NCBI RefSeq assembly: GCF_021462225.1
Contig: NC_061808.1
Span: forward strand, 19,381,119 to 19,445,118
Reading direction: 5' to 3'
DNA: 64,000 nt
DNA from: Girardinichthys multiradiatus
Lineage: Eukaryota > Chordata > Actinopteri > Cyprinodontiformes > Goodeidae
Made by a program: the position numbers and the translations under genes. Positions 27,601-39,594 of this stretch are shown one piece after another. Position 1 is the stretch's first letter. Each line of letters opens with the position of its first letter. The notes below the pieces were generated by a model, which ran no database searches, was not told the DNA's origin, and was given only the letters and a program-made list of their open reading frames with translations.

Positions 27601-30600
27601 GGCCTATATTTTTGCTCTGTAAATCTTCTCAAACTCTGAACAGCTCGACTGTCCTCTCTTAAGAGAAGCATAACCACAGCATGATGCTGTCACAGCCGTA
27701 CTTCACAGTGAGAATAACCTAATCTTGCTCCACAGTTTTATCCCTGACCTGTCTTGTCAGGTTGTCGTGTTTGTTTACTTGTATTCTCTAAAAAACACAG
27801 GAGGCCTCCACACAAAACCTGTATTTATACAGAAATTAAATAGCATATTACTTACTAAACTCTATTCACTAATTAATTGCTTTTCTCTGGCAGCTGGCCG
27901 CACTGGATTTTTATAGGGGTATCTGGGTAATGAGGCTGGATTCAAATGCAAGCCACATTTTTCAGATTGTTATTTGTAGATAATTTTAAAAGCTATATAT
28001 AATTTTTCTTCACTTCACAACATTGAACTAGTTTGTGTTAGTCTACTAAATAAAGCCAAAATTGAATACATGGAACGTATGCACACTCCTTTCCTAAATT
28101 CTGTACTATAAGTCCAGCTTTTAAGCACAAATGTTCATTTCACTACACCTATCCAGAAACACATACATTGTTCAGTTTAGAAAACTGAAAAGACCATAAC
28201 AGATTCAGAAGATGAGGTGGAAAAGTAAACGCAACGACATTTTTTGCATGCTGACTGGCTCTTTGTCCCTGTTGTATTGATTCGTTTAGTGCGCACATGC
28301 AAATTTAACATTAATCATCCATACAGCTTGAATGAGCAAATACAAAAACAACCCGAAAGTAAAATCTATATTTTTCAACCCAATAGAACACAAGCTGAAG
28401 ATGACAGGAAACGCCACCATGATATGGTAACTTTAAGGAAGACAATGCCTCACTTCAAAGTAAAACCATTTCAGTGAATAAAAGGATACTCACAGTGAAA
28501 CCGACTAGGTTAAGTGTATTTTAGAGGGGAGAAAAAAAGTTTTTCCCAGACAGTAGAATAAAAAGGTTTAAGGCTTCAACATGCCGAGCCCTCAGAGGCC
28601 GACCAAGCAGGACTGAGGCAACCTTCCTCTCCAGATGCTGAAGCGCAAAGTGAGGAAGGGGATAGAGCTGCCCTTTTATCCAGACCCATGGAAAGCCCTT
28701 ACAGATTATTACCGGGCCTAATGATAATGATGATGACTGTAATGGTGAGGCTGCTGCTTCTGATGATGATGATGATGGGGGCAGAAGATGATGATGATGA
28801 TGGTGATGGGGAAACGATAATGGAGGTAGAGAAGTGGGAGCAGAGGCAGAACACGATGATGAATAAATGCCTTCTTATGATGATGTCCTTGATGGTAATG
28901 GTCCTATTTTTATGACCCTTATATAACGTTCGTGTTTCTGCTGCCTCTTATACTTTTTCATTTTTCAGCTCCATCAGTCTGACAAACATCGATGCTGCAA
29001 ACTCTAAGCTGCCTGTTGCACACTGTTGCCATAAAACTATAGCAGTGTAGGTAAAAAACATAATAAATAGACAAAAACACAATGGCACTAACAAATGAAA
29101 ACACTTCAGTGGTGTAATGATGCATTCTGCTTATGAGGGTAGACAATACATTAGCCAAGGTTCATGAGAACAAGAAGTGACAAGCTTTTAAGATTTTAAG
29201 TAAAACTATGAACAACCATCTTTTGCGCTCACAAATATCACAAATATGGGGATCGGGGTTTGAGGATTTGGGATTTTCCGGGGTGGCTAGGGGTGTTGGT
29301 CCCTGTTTTTGGTCGGTTGCCAAGGCCCAGTGCCTGTCCCTAGCCTTGGGCCCAGTTGATGTGCCTGTGCCTAGGTATATCGAGTGACATTTGAATCGAT
29401 ACGACACCGATACCCTTTACCTGGTAATCGATACCAGTACCCAACAGTACCAGTTTTTGGTACTTTTCTGTGTTTATGTGGTAATAAATGTTAATTCATT
29501 TAATAATAAAATCTCAAAAATTTTCGATTTAACACATTTATTTCCTAAATAAATAAACTTTTTTGTATCAAAACAACATCCAGCTATTTGTATTGTAACA
29601 TTGGAGTTCTTTCAAACATTTCTTCAACATGAAAACCCTTAACTGACTACACAGTGTTTTTTCTTAATAATGCACAAATTAAAAGCCAGTTATGTTGCTG
29701 GCTGCAGATGACTAGTCGCTAACAGATGCAGGCGTGCTAATCTTGCAGAAGTTGTAGCCATAGATCTGAGGCTGACGAAGATCACAAAAATCTTTTGCTT
29801 AACCAGGTGCTTCCTCTGATTGGAAGTCGGAGGAAGCACCTGGTTAAGCACCTCACTTATAACATTTTCATGACACACACGTAGGGCCTTGGGGGTAGGC
29901 ACGCTCAATGGCATCCAGGGGGAGTGTATTTTATTAACCTCACCTCTGGTGCCTGTACCCACCTCTAAGGATTAAGTTGCATGTAGACATTCAGGGTTGT
30001 AGACATGCATCAACACAAATAAATTTGAGGGGGCGAAGTTTGGCGTCTCGGGTTTGGCGGTCTGGGGAAGGAGCGGGCCTTCTCGCTGGGGTCTGGTCTG
30101 GGATTGAGAGTCGTGTCTTGATGGTCGATTGGTTCGGCTCTCTCGGGACCGCATGGATTTTTTTGAATCTCGATCCTTGGCTTCGGTGCCTGGTTCGTCG
30201 GCGGGCTCTGGCAGGGGGTCTTGGCCGGGCAGTGTGCAGCGGTCATTGGGATGTGGCTTCACTTTGGTGGAGAGGCTGGGTTGCCTCTTTTTGGATGTGT
30301 GGTCATTGGCATTTAAATTGGCTGAGCGGTGACGGTGGAGCTGACCTAGATGGTGTTTCTCTCTGGGCTGTCGTTGCAGTGATGGTTATGTGGTGTGCTT
30401 GTGTGGTTGAGGGGGCATGGTAGGGGCCGCCAAGCCTGGGTGAGTGCTGCTGATCAGGGGCCTCTTGCCGGGCGAGTTTGTCCCGTCTTGGTGTGGGGTC
30501 AAGGGGTCTGTTGTGAGCACAGTTCTCGTAGTGTCTGCTCTGTTGCGCTTGTGGGCGAAGGCTAGGGTGATGTTGTGTGGTGCCCTTGCCTATCCGTTGC

Positions 30601-33600
30601 GATGTGCTGTTAGGTGATGCGGCAGGGGTGCCTGGAGTGGGGCTGTGTATGAAGCTTGCGCTTTGTGGATGTGTCTTCATCGGCTTTTAGGGGATGGAGC
30701 ACATCTGTAGGTTGTGCCCCTGAGGGGAGGGGATTCATGGCATTTGTGTTCTGGGGGATGTGTTCGATACCTGTATCCTGGTTGGGGGTGGCCCTGTGGG
30801 GAGATTCATGTTGGAGTTCATGGGGGGTAGGAGGGCTCATGAGGTTGAGATCGGAATTCATTGGGGGGGTTGGGACTGTTTTATCCTGGGACAGCTCGCG
30901 TGGGTGGGCTTGTTTGGACCAGGTAGACCCCTCTTTTGTACATAGCCCTCTCTCTGGATGGGGACGAGGGTCGTTGGGGTCTGGGCCAGAGATGCCGGCA
31001 CTAGTCTGGGCTGGTGAGGTCTGCCTGTCTCCACCCCGGAAGGAAGAGGACCACCTCCTGGGTCTGGTTGCCCCTCTGGGGTATCGGTACCTGGACCTGG
31101 AAGTATAGACTATGTATGTGAAGTGTGAGTGAGTCTACGACATCCTTTGTTGTGTGTATTTATGTTGGATGTGTGGATGTGAGTGTTTTTATATGTACGC
31201 ATGAGTGTGGGAATGTGTGATTGTCACTGTGTGTGCCTGTTTTTGTGTCAGGTTGGGTCATGGGTTGCTCCCTCTCCTGGATCAGTATAGGCCACCAATT
31301 CAATGTGGGGCCTATTTCCTCCCTGCCAAACTCCCTGCAGGTGGCTGGTGTCTCTGCCTGCTGGTGTATTGGTGGTTCTTGGTATCGGGGGCTGGGCACT
31401 TTGGTGTGTGCCGTCTCACTCCCGGTGGCTGCTTGAATTGAAGTTGTCCTTTTTAACGAGTTAAATAAGACATCCATCCCTCTATCCTTCCACTATTTCC
31501 TGCTGGTGCCTATCGTCAGCAGTCACTGTGCGAGAGGCGGGGTACACCCTAGACAGGTTACCAGTCCATCACAAAACAACCCAGAGACACACGGGACAAA
31601 CAACCACACACGCAGACACTCATACCTAAGAGCAATTTTGAAAAAACCAATTAACCTAACTGCTGTGTTTTGGGACTGAGGGAGGAAGGTGAAGTACCTA
31701 AAAAAAAACAAAAAAACATACACATGCACAGGGAGACCATTATTAAAAAGGACTTCAAGCTGTGTTTCAAACCCAGGACTTTCTTGCTACCAACTGCGTC
31801 GCTGTGCAACCCCCAAGTTATAAATTGTTTTAAGTAACCTGTATGAAATGTAAAGTCATCCAGTTTAGTTTTGATCCCTTATCGTTATGTTTGGGTTTCA
31901 AACAGATCTTATGCCATGAGTTGTTATGCCATGTTACCAAACTAAAAGACTGCAGTTCAAACTGCTGAACTAGAGCTATGTGATCAATTCTATTTATCAG
32001 ATGGAAGCCAATAGACTACGCCATATGTAAAATAAGACAATATAATGAAATATTTCTAATGTAAATTATTAAAAGAGGCAAAAAGAAGAGCATGCAACAA
32101 CTGATAACAGGAACTATGAACCAGAAACAGCTACACGATAGATAGATAAATCTGGCCTTTAGTTGCAAACAGAGCAGCAGCTATTAAAAGCTGCTTGAAA
32201 ATGAACCAGCACCACTAAAAGATAAAGCCTCTTGGTACCACCATAATTTATCTAACAAATTAAAAACTAATAATCTGATAAATTCTAGGGCCTCATATGA
32301 CCTTGCACCATCAAAAGACGGGCCCACTCTTACTAAAATCAAGCACATTGCGAGGGCCAAAGGTAATGGGCCTATTTTTTCCTAAAATAGCCACACATTT
32401 TATTACAGGCACAGCACTAGGGTACGTGCCACATTAAGAAGTTATTACAAAACAATTTTGGTTCTACTGCTGCCTTCATGTGAACCACACTTGCCCAAAA
32501 CCCAACCTCCACCTATACACACACCAGCACACAGGTGTTAAAAAGTAAGTGACTCTACAACTGAGCTTCACAAATTGTTTTGTTTTGAAGGTTACAAACC
32601 TGATTTTATAGATGCTGTAAACGGCATTTAGAATGATTGGTCTTTCACGCACAGTTTGACTCCAGTTCGCTAACCTTGCGATGTCTGAGGACTCAAAATA
32701 AGGTGTTGTGGTCATGCTGTTTATAGCAAACATCGTTTGAGATTAGATTTGTTGTTTTGTAAAGTTAATATGTATTTCAAAATTAGCAGCTGAAAAAACT
32801 CCAAGTTCAGAGTTCTTAAGTATGTTGCAGGAACAACTTTAAAAACAACCAAATAAATCATTATGTGTCTAGCTTGCATTTAATAGTGTCATTAGAATAT
32901 GAACTCTGAAAAGCTGACAGAGTTTAGCAGGATGCTATTTTAGTTAAAGTATCTTAACAGATGTAATGCCAAAAAAAAGAAGGGAGCCACTCTAAGCGTT
33001 TTTCTACCGAAAGAAGTCTCCTTCTTGAACCAGTTCGGTTCTGGTGCCTTCAAACTTTGGTGTTTTGTTGACCATCAACGTGTTTCCACCAGTTTTGGAA
33101 ACCAAGCATGAGTCATCAACAGTGGATGTTACAGAGCATGGTAGCAAAACAGCTGAACTTGCCGAGCTGCGCAATGCTCCTTTTAATGCAAAAAGAGAGC
33201 ATCCATAAACTACAGTTATTACGGAAAAGGAGACGGCGACTCCGTGCAATAACAATAGTATATGTAATGTTTTCATTTGCTTATGTTCAGTATCAAAGAG
33301 CACCCTTGAACCTTGTATCACCACTAAACAGTTCTCATGCCTTTAAGTATATTTTTCAGCGAGCGCAGGCTTTAAATTTGAGACGGACAGACAGATAGAC
33401 AGACTTAAGCAATAAGACTGGAAAAAATTGCTGGAAATACAAATACTTTTCTGTACATAATTTATTTTGTATACTTATCCACACCTGAACAATACAGCAA
33501 TCAAATTTAACAATTTTCCAGACTGTGTAGGAACCCTGGTAATTAAATGTAGTCACTGATGGCAGCTTTACATATAACATAAAACCTTGATACAAAAACG

Positions 33601-35589
33601 CTTTCCTAAAGAAAGAAACCAACAAACCTGAAAACTTTTCCAGGCCTAGAATTCTGTCATGATCTGCATCACCAAACACAAGGTCTTGTCCTAGAAGAAA
33701 GTCTGTGTCTAAGGGAAGGTTTCCAGGAGCTTCAACGGCTACACCATCTTCAGAATCCACTGGTCAGAAGAAAAAAATAAAATCAAACATTTAATAATTA
33801 AAAATATTTGAAAAGATCCACAGAAAGCCTTGGTGTTTTCTCCGAAGACACTGAATGGAAATGTTCAGATTTTTTTTAAACAAAAACTGTTTACAGTTGA
33901 GAGATTTTGCTCCTTTATTAACTCTTGAGCTGAACGCCAGACTTCAAGGATGTGATGCTTACCAAAGTAAATCCAGAGAAATCTATGAACTAAAAGTCTA
34001 TTATCAACCAAGAATTATCTGTCTTACATTATTGAAAAAGGTGTGTATAAAACCCTAAAATAAATCCATCTATTATTACAGTGGCATAATGTGATACTAA
34101 ATTTATTATTGGCACCTATTATTGGTACCTCTAGGACTGTAAACTGATACAAATTGGAAAATGTTTTATTTTATACTAAACCTTTTTTAGGTTGATCAGT
34201 GACATTTATCTAATCCGTGGCTTCCTTTTTCCCTGGGGTCTAAATGTGACAGTGTGATACACTTTCTCTTTGCCACTCTTCAGAACAAAAAACAGAACAA
34301 AACACACCATTTCAGGTAAGGCAGATCTCCTTTATTCCAGAAATAGCTACATGGAAATACGACTAGCAACTAGCCTAAAATTGCCTATCTCTACATGGAG
34401 ACAAAAAGTATTTTTAACATCACAAATGTAAATATGTGTACTTTGCTAATTGCTACCGAGACTTAGTCAAATTAGACTAAAGCTTGGGACCCACTACACA
34501 ACTTTTGCAGTCTTCAAAGATTTTGCAAAGACTTGGAGTTCACACTTTGGTTTCAGCAGATTTTTGTTTGCAACTGAAAGACTTAACCGCACCTTATTAC
34601 AGACTACAGGATTTGTCAAAACAACAACAGGTACATCTAAAAAAATTGGAATATCATGAAAAAGTTCAATATTTTTTGTCACAAAGAGAGAAACATTTCA
34701 AGCCTTTATTGTGATTATGGCTCACAGACAATGAAAACCCAAACTTTCACAGAAAATTTGAATATTCTGAAAGAGTTAAATATTGGAAACTCATGATCAT
34801 GATCAGCTAAATAACTCAAAACACCTGCAAAGGTTTCCTGTGGCTTTGAATGGTCTCTCACTCTGGGTCATAGGCTACACAATCATGGGGAAGAATGCCG
34901 ACTTGATTTCCAGAAGACAGTCACTGACAACCTCCACAAAGAAGATGTACCACAAAATGTCATAGCTAAAGATGCTGGTGGTTTCTGAGGTCCCCAAACA
35001 ACCAGGAAATGTCAGAGCACTTCATGATTCTTTCTGCTAAAAAGCTTTATGTAGATGCTGGTTTCAAAACTACCAAAGGCTGGTTCAATAACCATGGTGT
35101 TATTGTGCTTGATTGACCAGCAAACTGGCCAGAGCTGGAATCACATAGAGAGGGCGACAGTTTGAGGAGTAAAACAAACCGTTAAGTGAGAGTAAAAGAA
35201 AATTACCCAAGAATTCAGACAGGCTATATTCTTGTGGTCACTGTCAGGAAATCAAAAATGGGTTTTCACTGGATCTTTCAGCAGGGTAATGACCAATCTA
35301 ATCTGGCCAATCTAAACAGAAATGGTTCACCAGACAAAAACAAAGTCCCCTGATTTAAATCCTACATAAAACCTTTGGTGTGAGCATAAGAGAGGAACCC
35401 AAGAGTTTCTGTTGGTTATGTTTTCTGCAATACATTTTAGGTTCTTTAACAACAGTGATGAGACGGATTATGTTACACATTCAGCTCAGTTTATGTTTCA
35501 ACTTTTCAACAGTAACAGTCAACTTTAAGAAGATCCATAGAACACCTACACTTGACTGGCTGTGGATTCTGCTGTTTTTTTCTTGGCAT
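24643..35589 (-). CDS. znf513: znf513, C2H2 zinc finger protein 513
   Basis: Four coding exons on the minus strand: 35589-35550, 33759-33628, 26898-26116, 25589-24643. All are GT-AG and each internal junction is phase 1; the sum is 1902 nt or 633 residues. The start MPRKKQQNPQPVK matches human MPRRKQSHPQPVK, and exon 2 carries the conserved FLLGQDL acidic segment. Exon 3 holds a CxxC...CxxC pair and three C2H2 fingers (HSCELCGFSSRYANH onward). Exon 4 holds another CxxC...CxxC pair and five C2H2 fingers with TGEKPYKC linkers, ending in the GHWDNYKRHQKKHG finger. Human ZNF513 (541 aa) has the same 3+5 plan. It is a nuclear transcription factor, linked in human to retinitis pigmentosa and photoreceptor gene expression. 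The tail after the last finger is divergent. The stop TAA overlaps the TTAA of the adjoining transposon. The gene is convergent with snx17, as expected from synteny. Confidence 0.95.
25663..26089. mobile_element. Short Tc1-type MITE in a znf513 intron
   Basis: The ends are inverted relatives: AAGTCCCTTGCAAAAGTAT at the left and the complement of CAGTCCCTTCCAAAAGTAT at the right. Between them is AT-rich non-coding DNA with subterminal phrases typical of Tc1-like elements. It nearly fills the 526-bp intron between the exons at 26898-26116 and 25589-24643. Confidence 0.6.
27145..27730 (-). mobile_element. Decayed Tc1-like transposon in znf513 intron 2
   Basis: A terminal-like phrase (TTTACAGCCCTTGAATG near 27170) is followed by AGATTTTGTC and, near 27675-27710, the complement of a transposase segment coding for a GCDSIMLW-like motif. 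Frames are broken throughout and the right end is unclear. Confidence 0.55.
28712..28920. repeat. ATG/GAT trinucleotide-rich microsatellite
   Basis: Imperfect runs of GAT/ATG, with uninterrupted stretches near 28760-28776 and 28788-28805. The open frames across it are low-complexity Met/Asp strings and not a gene. Confidence 0.8.
29370..29975. mobile_element. hAT-like non-autonomous fragment
   Basis: The segment opens with AATCGATACGACACCGATACC and ATCGATACCAGTACCCAACAG, wording common at ends of teleost hAT-type elements. No transposase frame is present. It seems to split the G-rich repeat, which is seen on both sides (29245-29370 and from about 29985). Class and ends are tentative. Confidence 0.4.
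29796..29850. repeat. Perfect 21-bp inverted repeat, 13-nt loop
   Basis: The left arm 29796-29816 (TGCTTAACCAGGTGCTTCCTC) pairs without mismatch with the right arm 29830-29850, leaving a loop at 29817-29829. The RNA of either strand would form a strong hairpin. It lies in the hAT-like fragment within znf513 intron 2. Confidence 0.9.
29985..31455. repeat. G/T-rich, C-poor repeat block of unknown class
   Basis: About 1.5 kb in which the + strand is strikingly rich in G and T and poor in A and C, including runs such as GGGGGGGTTGGGACTG near 30865. It ends near CGGTGGCTGCTTGAATTG at 31420-31437. The same composition occurs at 29245-29370, left of the hAT-like fragment. Long frames on both strands (up to about 150 codons) are composition artefacts, rich in Gly/Trp/Val or Pro/Thr/Gln. 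I recall similar blocks as dispersed repeats in killifish-like genomes, but cannot confirm this. Confidence 0.6.
31468..31810 (-). mobile_element. tRNA-related retroposon copy, minus orientation
   Basis: Read on the minus strand it starts near GCAGTTGGTAGCAAGAAAG, continues through GTCCTGGGTTTGAAACAC (decayed B-box), GTAACCTGTCTAGGGTGTAC and CCGCCTCTCGC, and ends in a GGATGGATG-like tail near 31470. It is the same family as 39595-40202 and 44874-45245, and abuts the G-rich block. Confidence 0.7.
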
Positions 35590-38074
35590 CTTCCTCTGGC
35601 AGCCCCTCTCTTCTGTCCAGCGTCTTCTTCCGGACTTCCACAACCATCAGCTCATTCTCATCTGTTTGGATAAAACATTTAAAAACAATATCTAATTCCC
35701 AAAGCATTCTTAGCACTTCCTAGCATCATGGGACCTCTTATATTATATGCAGACATTTATAGCAGATCCTTTAGGTGCTAAAAGTTTCAGTGAGGAGCTT
35801 CCATAGATCAGACCTGCATCAGACATAATGTTTTCCTGCTGAAAGAGTGCCCTCTTTTAGGGAGCAACAATTAAGGTGAAATATGTCCACAAATAAAAAG
35901 GTTGTAAATGTAAAATGTTGTAAAATGTACAAAAAATATCATCCAAAACAGGCCAGATTCTTCCATTGTTGTGACTGCATACTGCACACTTCAAAACATT
36001 GCCTAAATCTACCCATACAGAGGACAGAAGTCACCCCATGCTGTATTTTATCATGTTAGGATAAACTTTAGTTTATCGCAGGATAATTATATGATAGACC
36101 AACACAAAGTGATGCATAACTTAAGTGTAAGAAAAATAATACACAATTTTTACGTTTTTTCCCTCAATCTGAAAAATGTGGAGTGCACATGTATGTAGCC
36201 CCCTTTACTCGGCTACCCCTTAATACTATCCACTGCAACTAATTGCCTTTAGAAGTCACCTAATTAGCAAATTAGCAAAGTCTACCTGTGCGTAATTTAA
36301 TCTACAAATCCAGCTGTTCCGTGAATACCTCAGAGGTTGGAGAACAAACAGCACCTTGGAGACCAAGGAACACATCAGACAGGTCAGGGAGAAAGTTATG
36401 GAGAGGTTTAAGGCGGGGTTAACTTATAAAGCAATATCCAAAACATTTAACATCTCACAGATTAATTTGTCATCCTAGCAAGACATTCCAGCCTACCTAA
36501 ACTGGTACCCAGGGAAGTCGAGCATTATTCAGACAGATAGCCAAGAAGACCATGTTAACTCTGGAGGAGCTACAGAGATCTTCAGCTCAAGTCAGAGAAA
36601 CTGTCTGTTGGATAAGTATTAAGTCATGCAGTCCACAAATCTGGCAAGAAGAAAGTTATTGTTGAAAGTAGGACATAGGAGGTCCTGGTTAAAGTTTGCG
36701 ACAAGCATTGCAGGGGAGACCGCAAAAATGTAGTAGGTTTTCTGGTCAGATTAGACCAAAACTAAACTATTTGGCCAACAAACTCACACTACATCTGACC
36801 CTGAACACAACACTTTGATCATTATAGTGATAAATGCATAAAATGATCACAATAAACTTTTAAGTCCATATCTCCCATCCCAACAACCAGTACAACAACC
36901 CTAAACGTTACAGTATAATGGACTGGTTTAAATCAAAGCTTGGGACAGAATGGCCCAGTCAAAGTTCAGACCTAAATCCAATTAAGAAACTTTGGCAAGA
37001 CCAGAAAACTAACATTCAGAGACACTCTCCATGCAGTCAGACAGAGCTAGAGCCATTTTGCAAAAGAAAATGAGCATGCACTGTGGTTCCTGGTTTTCCT
37101 TTGCTACTGCACTGACTACCTACAATCAAAAACATACATCTTAAGTTAATTACCCTTGGATGGATGAATAGATCATTTGTTCACATTAGAGCCTGAGAAA
37201 AAGTCGGATTTCAATTTAATGAGCATTAATTTCTTAACTCTACACATATTTTTACATGAATACTGTAAACTGAACTGACTGCAATTTGAGACTTGGATTT
37301 ATGTTAATGTAAACAAACACTAATATCTCAAGCTATAGGAATTAACTTAAGTCGAACAATTACAATAAAACTAATTATATATCATAAAAAATCATCATCT
37401 TTCTTGTCTGGTCTCAAGAATGTATAATCAGTGCAACTTATGGATCACAGACTATAGCTGGAAACTGATGAAAAAGGTAAGGCAATTTAATGTCAGGCTA
37501 GTTTCATTCTGCAGTCTAGGTTAAACATGTTACGAAGTAAAAAGCAGAAAAATAAAAAGGTATAATCCACTGCAAGGCGCATTCTCATTTCCATGTGGAG
37601 CCTGGGCACAGCATAAACAAAAGCCATTAAGGTGCTTTAGCAAAATGGCTAACCGATTAGCTCTGGAGTTGCGATACAGCATGGACAAATCATGTGTCAG
37701 GCAGCAAATAAAGCTGAATGTCTTTATTTACTGCAGCACACATCTGCACAATGCAATGGGAAACATGTCAGCAACCTTTCAATTATCGCTGATAAGCAGT
37801 CCAACGAAAACCTAAAATAAAACCCGTCCTCGTCATTGTGCAAGAGTAAATAATGAGTGAAACGTGCCACCTTCAATGAATATTTTAGCTGTGGATAAAC
37901 ACAGTTAGCCGAATAGCTCATGTCAACTTCACTGGTTAGCTATCATGCTAACTTACCTAGATACCGTAAATATTCCAGTCGAGGGAAAAGGTTTTTATCA
38001 GCCGCTAACTGTTCATTAGACGGGAAGTATTTTTCCTCAAACACCCGACATCTGCAGATCCGCCATTTCTGCAT
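33750..38074 (-). CDS. Candidate 79-codon ORF overlapping the znf513 start
   Basis: An ATG at 38074-38072 in the znf513 leader exon opens MQKWRICRCRVFEEKYF and stays open to the donor at 37957. Joined to the acceptor before 35661, the same frame continues (LEYLRYL then DENELMVVEV). It passes the znf513 start codon in another frame, crosses the next junction, and stops at TGA 33752-33750. Segments: 38074-37957, 35661-35550, 33759-33750. The peptide is charged, has no signal peptide or membrane helix, and I do not recognise it. Its start context is weak (C at -3, C at +4), which would let ribosomes scan on. It may be a conserved micropeptide, a regulatory upstream ORF, or chance: roughly 2% of random frames would stay open this long. 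Confidence 0.35.
34626..35170 (+). mobile_element. Decayed Tc1-like element in znf513 intron 1
   Basis: The left end AGGTACATCTAAAAAAATTG is followed by AATATCATGAAAAAGTTC, and further right by traces of a Tc1 transposase including a segment near 35025-35130 coding for SAKKLYVDAGF- and NNHGVIVLD-like text. Heavily broken. It ends about 380 bp before the znf513 start exon. Confidence 0.65.
36040..37110 (+). mobile_element. Decayed Tc1-like element in the znf513 leader intron
   Basis: Phrases include AGACCAACACAAAGTGATGC near 36097, a transposase-like stretch at 36300-36640 and a C-terminal piece at 36915-37000 resembling MDWFKSKLGTEWPSQSSDLN, then IKKLWQD. There are many indels and stops, and no intact termini were found. 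Confidence 0.7.
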
Positions 38075-38100
38075 GGGCTGCGGTGACAAAGAAAGGCAAT
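37957..38100 (-). other. znf513 leader exon (5' UTR)
   Basis: A strong donor CTAG/GTAAGT ends the exon at 37957. The next exon has acceptor ATCCAAACAG before 35661 and carries the znf513 ATG at 35589. The upstream end is not defined; it lies near the promoter motifs at 38060-38185. Besides the long overlapping ORF, a nine-codon uORF in good context (GAAATGG) lies at 38066-38037. A pyrimidine-rich CACCGCAG just upstream of 38077 could also be an acceptor, in which case this would be an internal exon. Confidence 0.6.
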
Positions 38101-38185
38101 TAATGGTATTTTTCATAACTTAATTGATTTTCCGACTCGCCTGTAATTCAACGGAATTAATAATTACTGCAATACTTCCGTCTTT
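38060..38185 (-). promoter_or_regulatory. Likely TATA-less znf513 promoter
   Basis: On the minus strand an ETS-type site ACGGAAGT (about 38175-38182) lies some 110 bases upstream of a YY1-like AAATGGCGG (about 38060-38068). YY1 sites of this form typically lie just downstream of the transcription start in TATA-less promoters. No TATA box is seen. This is inference from motifs only. Confidence 0.45.
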
Positions 38186-38374
38186 TGCCTTTCAGAGTAA
38201 AGGTGGTTAGGTGGTTTTTTTTTACTCAAAACTCAAGTTTTGTGGCACTATTTTAAATGTTATTTAATTGCTTAGAGGGTTTTTTCTGTTTACCCGTGTG
38301 GGAAAAGACGCTAGTTTTCACGCTAATTTGTGAAAAATTTACAATATACCTTTTATTCTAATCAAGACTCCTTT

Positions 38375-39500
38375 AACCCCCTGCAAAAGTAATTATTTAA
38401 AGATACAAAATCTATCAGTATACTTGGATAGACTAACAAAAAAATAACACATAACTATGAAGTGGAAGTTGGTGACTTTGACTTGGCCATTCCAGCACAT
38501 TAGTATGTTTTAATATAAAGCATTTTGTTTCAGTTCTGACTGTATATTTAGGGTTGTTGCTCATTGTCTTGCCACAAGATGAGCTTCTGCCCCAGTTGCA
38601 ATCATTTTGCAGTTTCTAGCAGGTTTTCTTTCAGGATCACCCTGTGTGTAATTTCATCCATCCACGACCAGCTTCAGTGTCCCTGTTGAAGAGGAGCATC
38701 CCCACAACATGATGCCACCACCATGTTTCACCATGGGGACGGTGTGTTCAACACATATGTGGTTTTCAAAATTCCAACTAATAAAAAGTTGAAGACTGTG
38801 GTTTGCATATGTATTTCTCCCCCTAAGCCAATGCTTTGGAGAACCACCTTTTACTTCAACTACAATGTCTAGTATTGTGTTGAAGTATATCCCTACCAAC
38901 TTTGCACATCTGGAGACTAATATTTATGCCAATTCTTCTTTGCAAAGCAAGCATCAGGTGGCACAGAGGGTGTCTGTAAACATCAATTTTCAAGTCTTGT
39001 CACAAATTATTAATTGGATTATGGTCTAGACTTTGACTGGGTCATTCTAACATGATTAGGCTTTGATCTGAATAATTCTATTTTAATTCTGACTATATTT
39101 TTACGGTTGATGTCCTACTGGACAATAGATTTTCTTCAAGGATAGCTCTGTATGTAACTCCATCCTTTTCCCATCAATTCTAATCTGTTTTTCTGTCTAT
39201 GTCTTATTTTTCATATAGGCCCAAAAGTTTGATTTTGATTTAGTTTAATTTCTGACAAGAGCAAGTTCTTCCTCATGTTTGACCTGTTCTGTATTTGTCT
39301 TACAGCACCCTGTAAACTGGACAACTTATATTAGTAAAGTTTCATAAAAACTAATTGCAAGGCTCTTTTAATTCTTCCATCAATTTACTTTACTCAAATA
39401 ACCCTTGCAGAGTCTTGTGGCGTGGTGCCACAACTGCACTTTCTGGGCTGAAGTTGAAGCCTTCATCTTGAACAGGTCGCTTGACAATCACAGGGCTCAA
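38375..39500 (-). mobile_element. Decayed Tc1-like sequence, one or two copies
   Basis: The left part starts CCCCCTGCAAAAGTAATTA. On the minus strand near 38690-38745 a VKHGGGIMLWGC motif, a Tc1 transposase signature before the second catalytic Asp, is readable. Similar material continues to about 39500, with another copy possibly starting near 38790. All frames are broken. This is debris between the head-to-head znf513 and RNF19-type genes. Confidence 0.65.
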
Positions 39501-39594
39501 ACAAATCAAATGTAGGAATATTGATAACACTACAGATGTGATCAGTTTCAAAAATATTTATAGTAAGTGATTTCCTATGCAAACCTTTTATTAT

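Noticed and set aside
29977..31108. Long ORFs of about 100-150 codons on both strands
   Set aside because: They arise from the stop-poor G/T-rich composition; they occur in several frames at once and show only biased, low-complexity residues.
32990..33330. PIF/Harbinger-like fragment
   Set aside because: Some wording (TTCTTGAACCAGTTCGGTTC, and Arg-rich coding near 33210-33240) is suggestive, but I found no matching ends or transposase motif.
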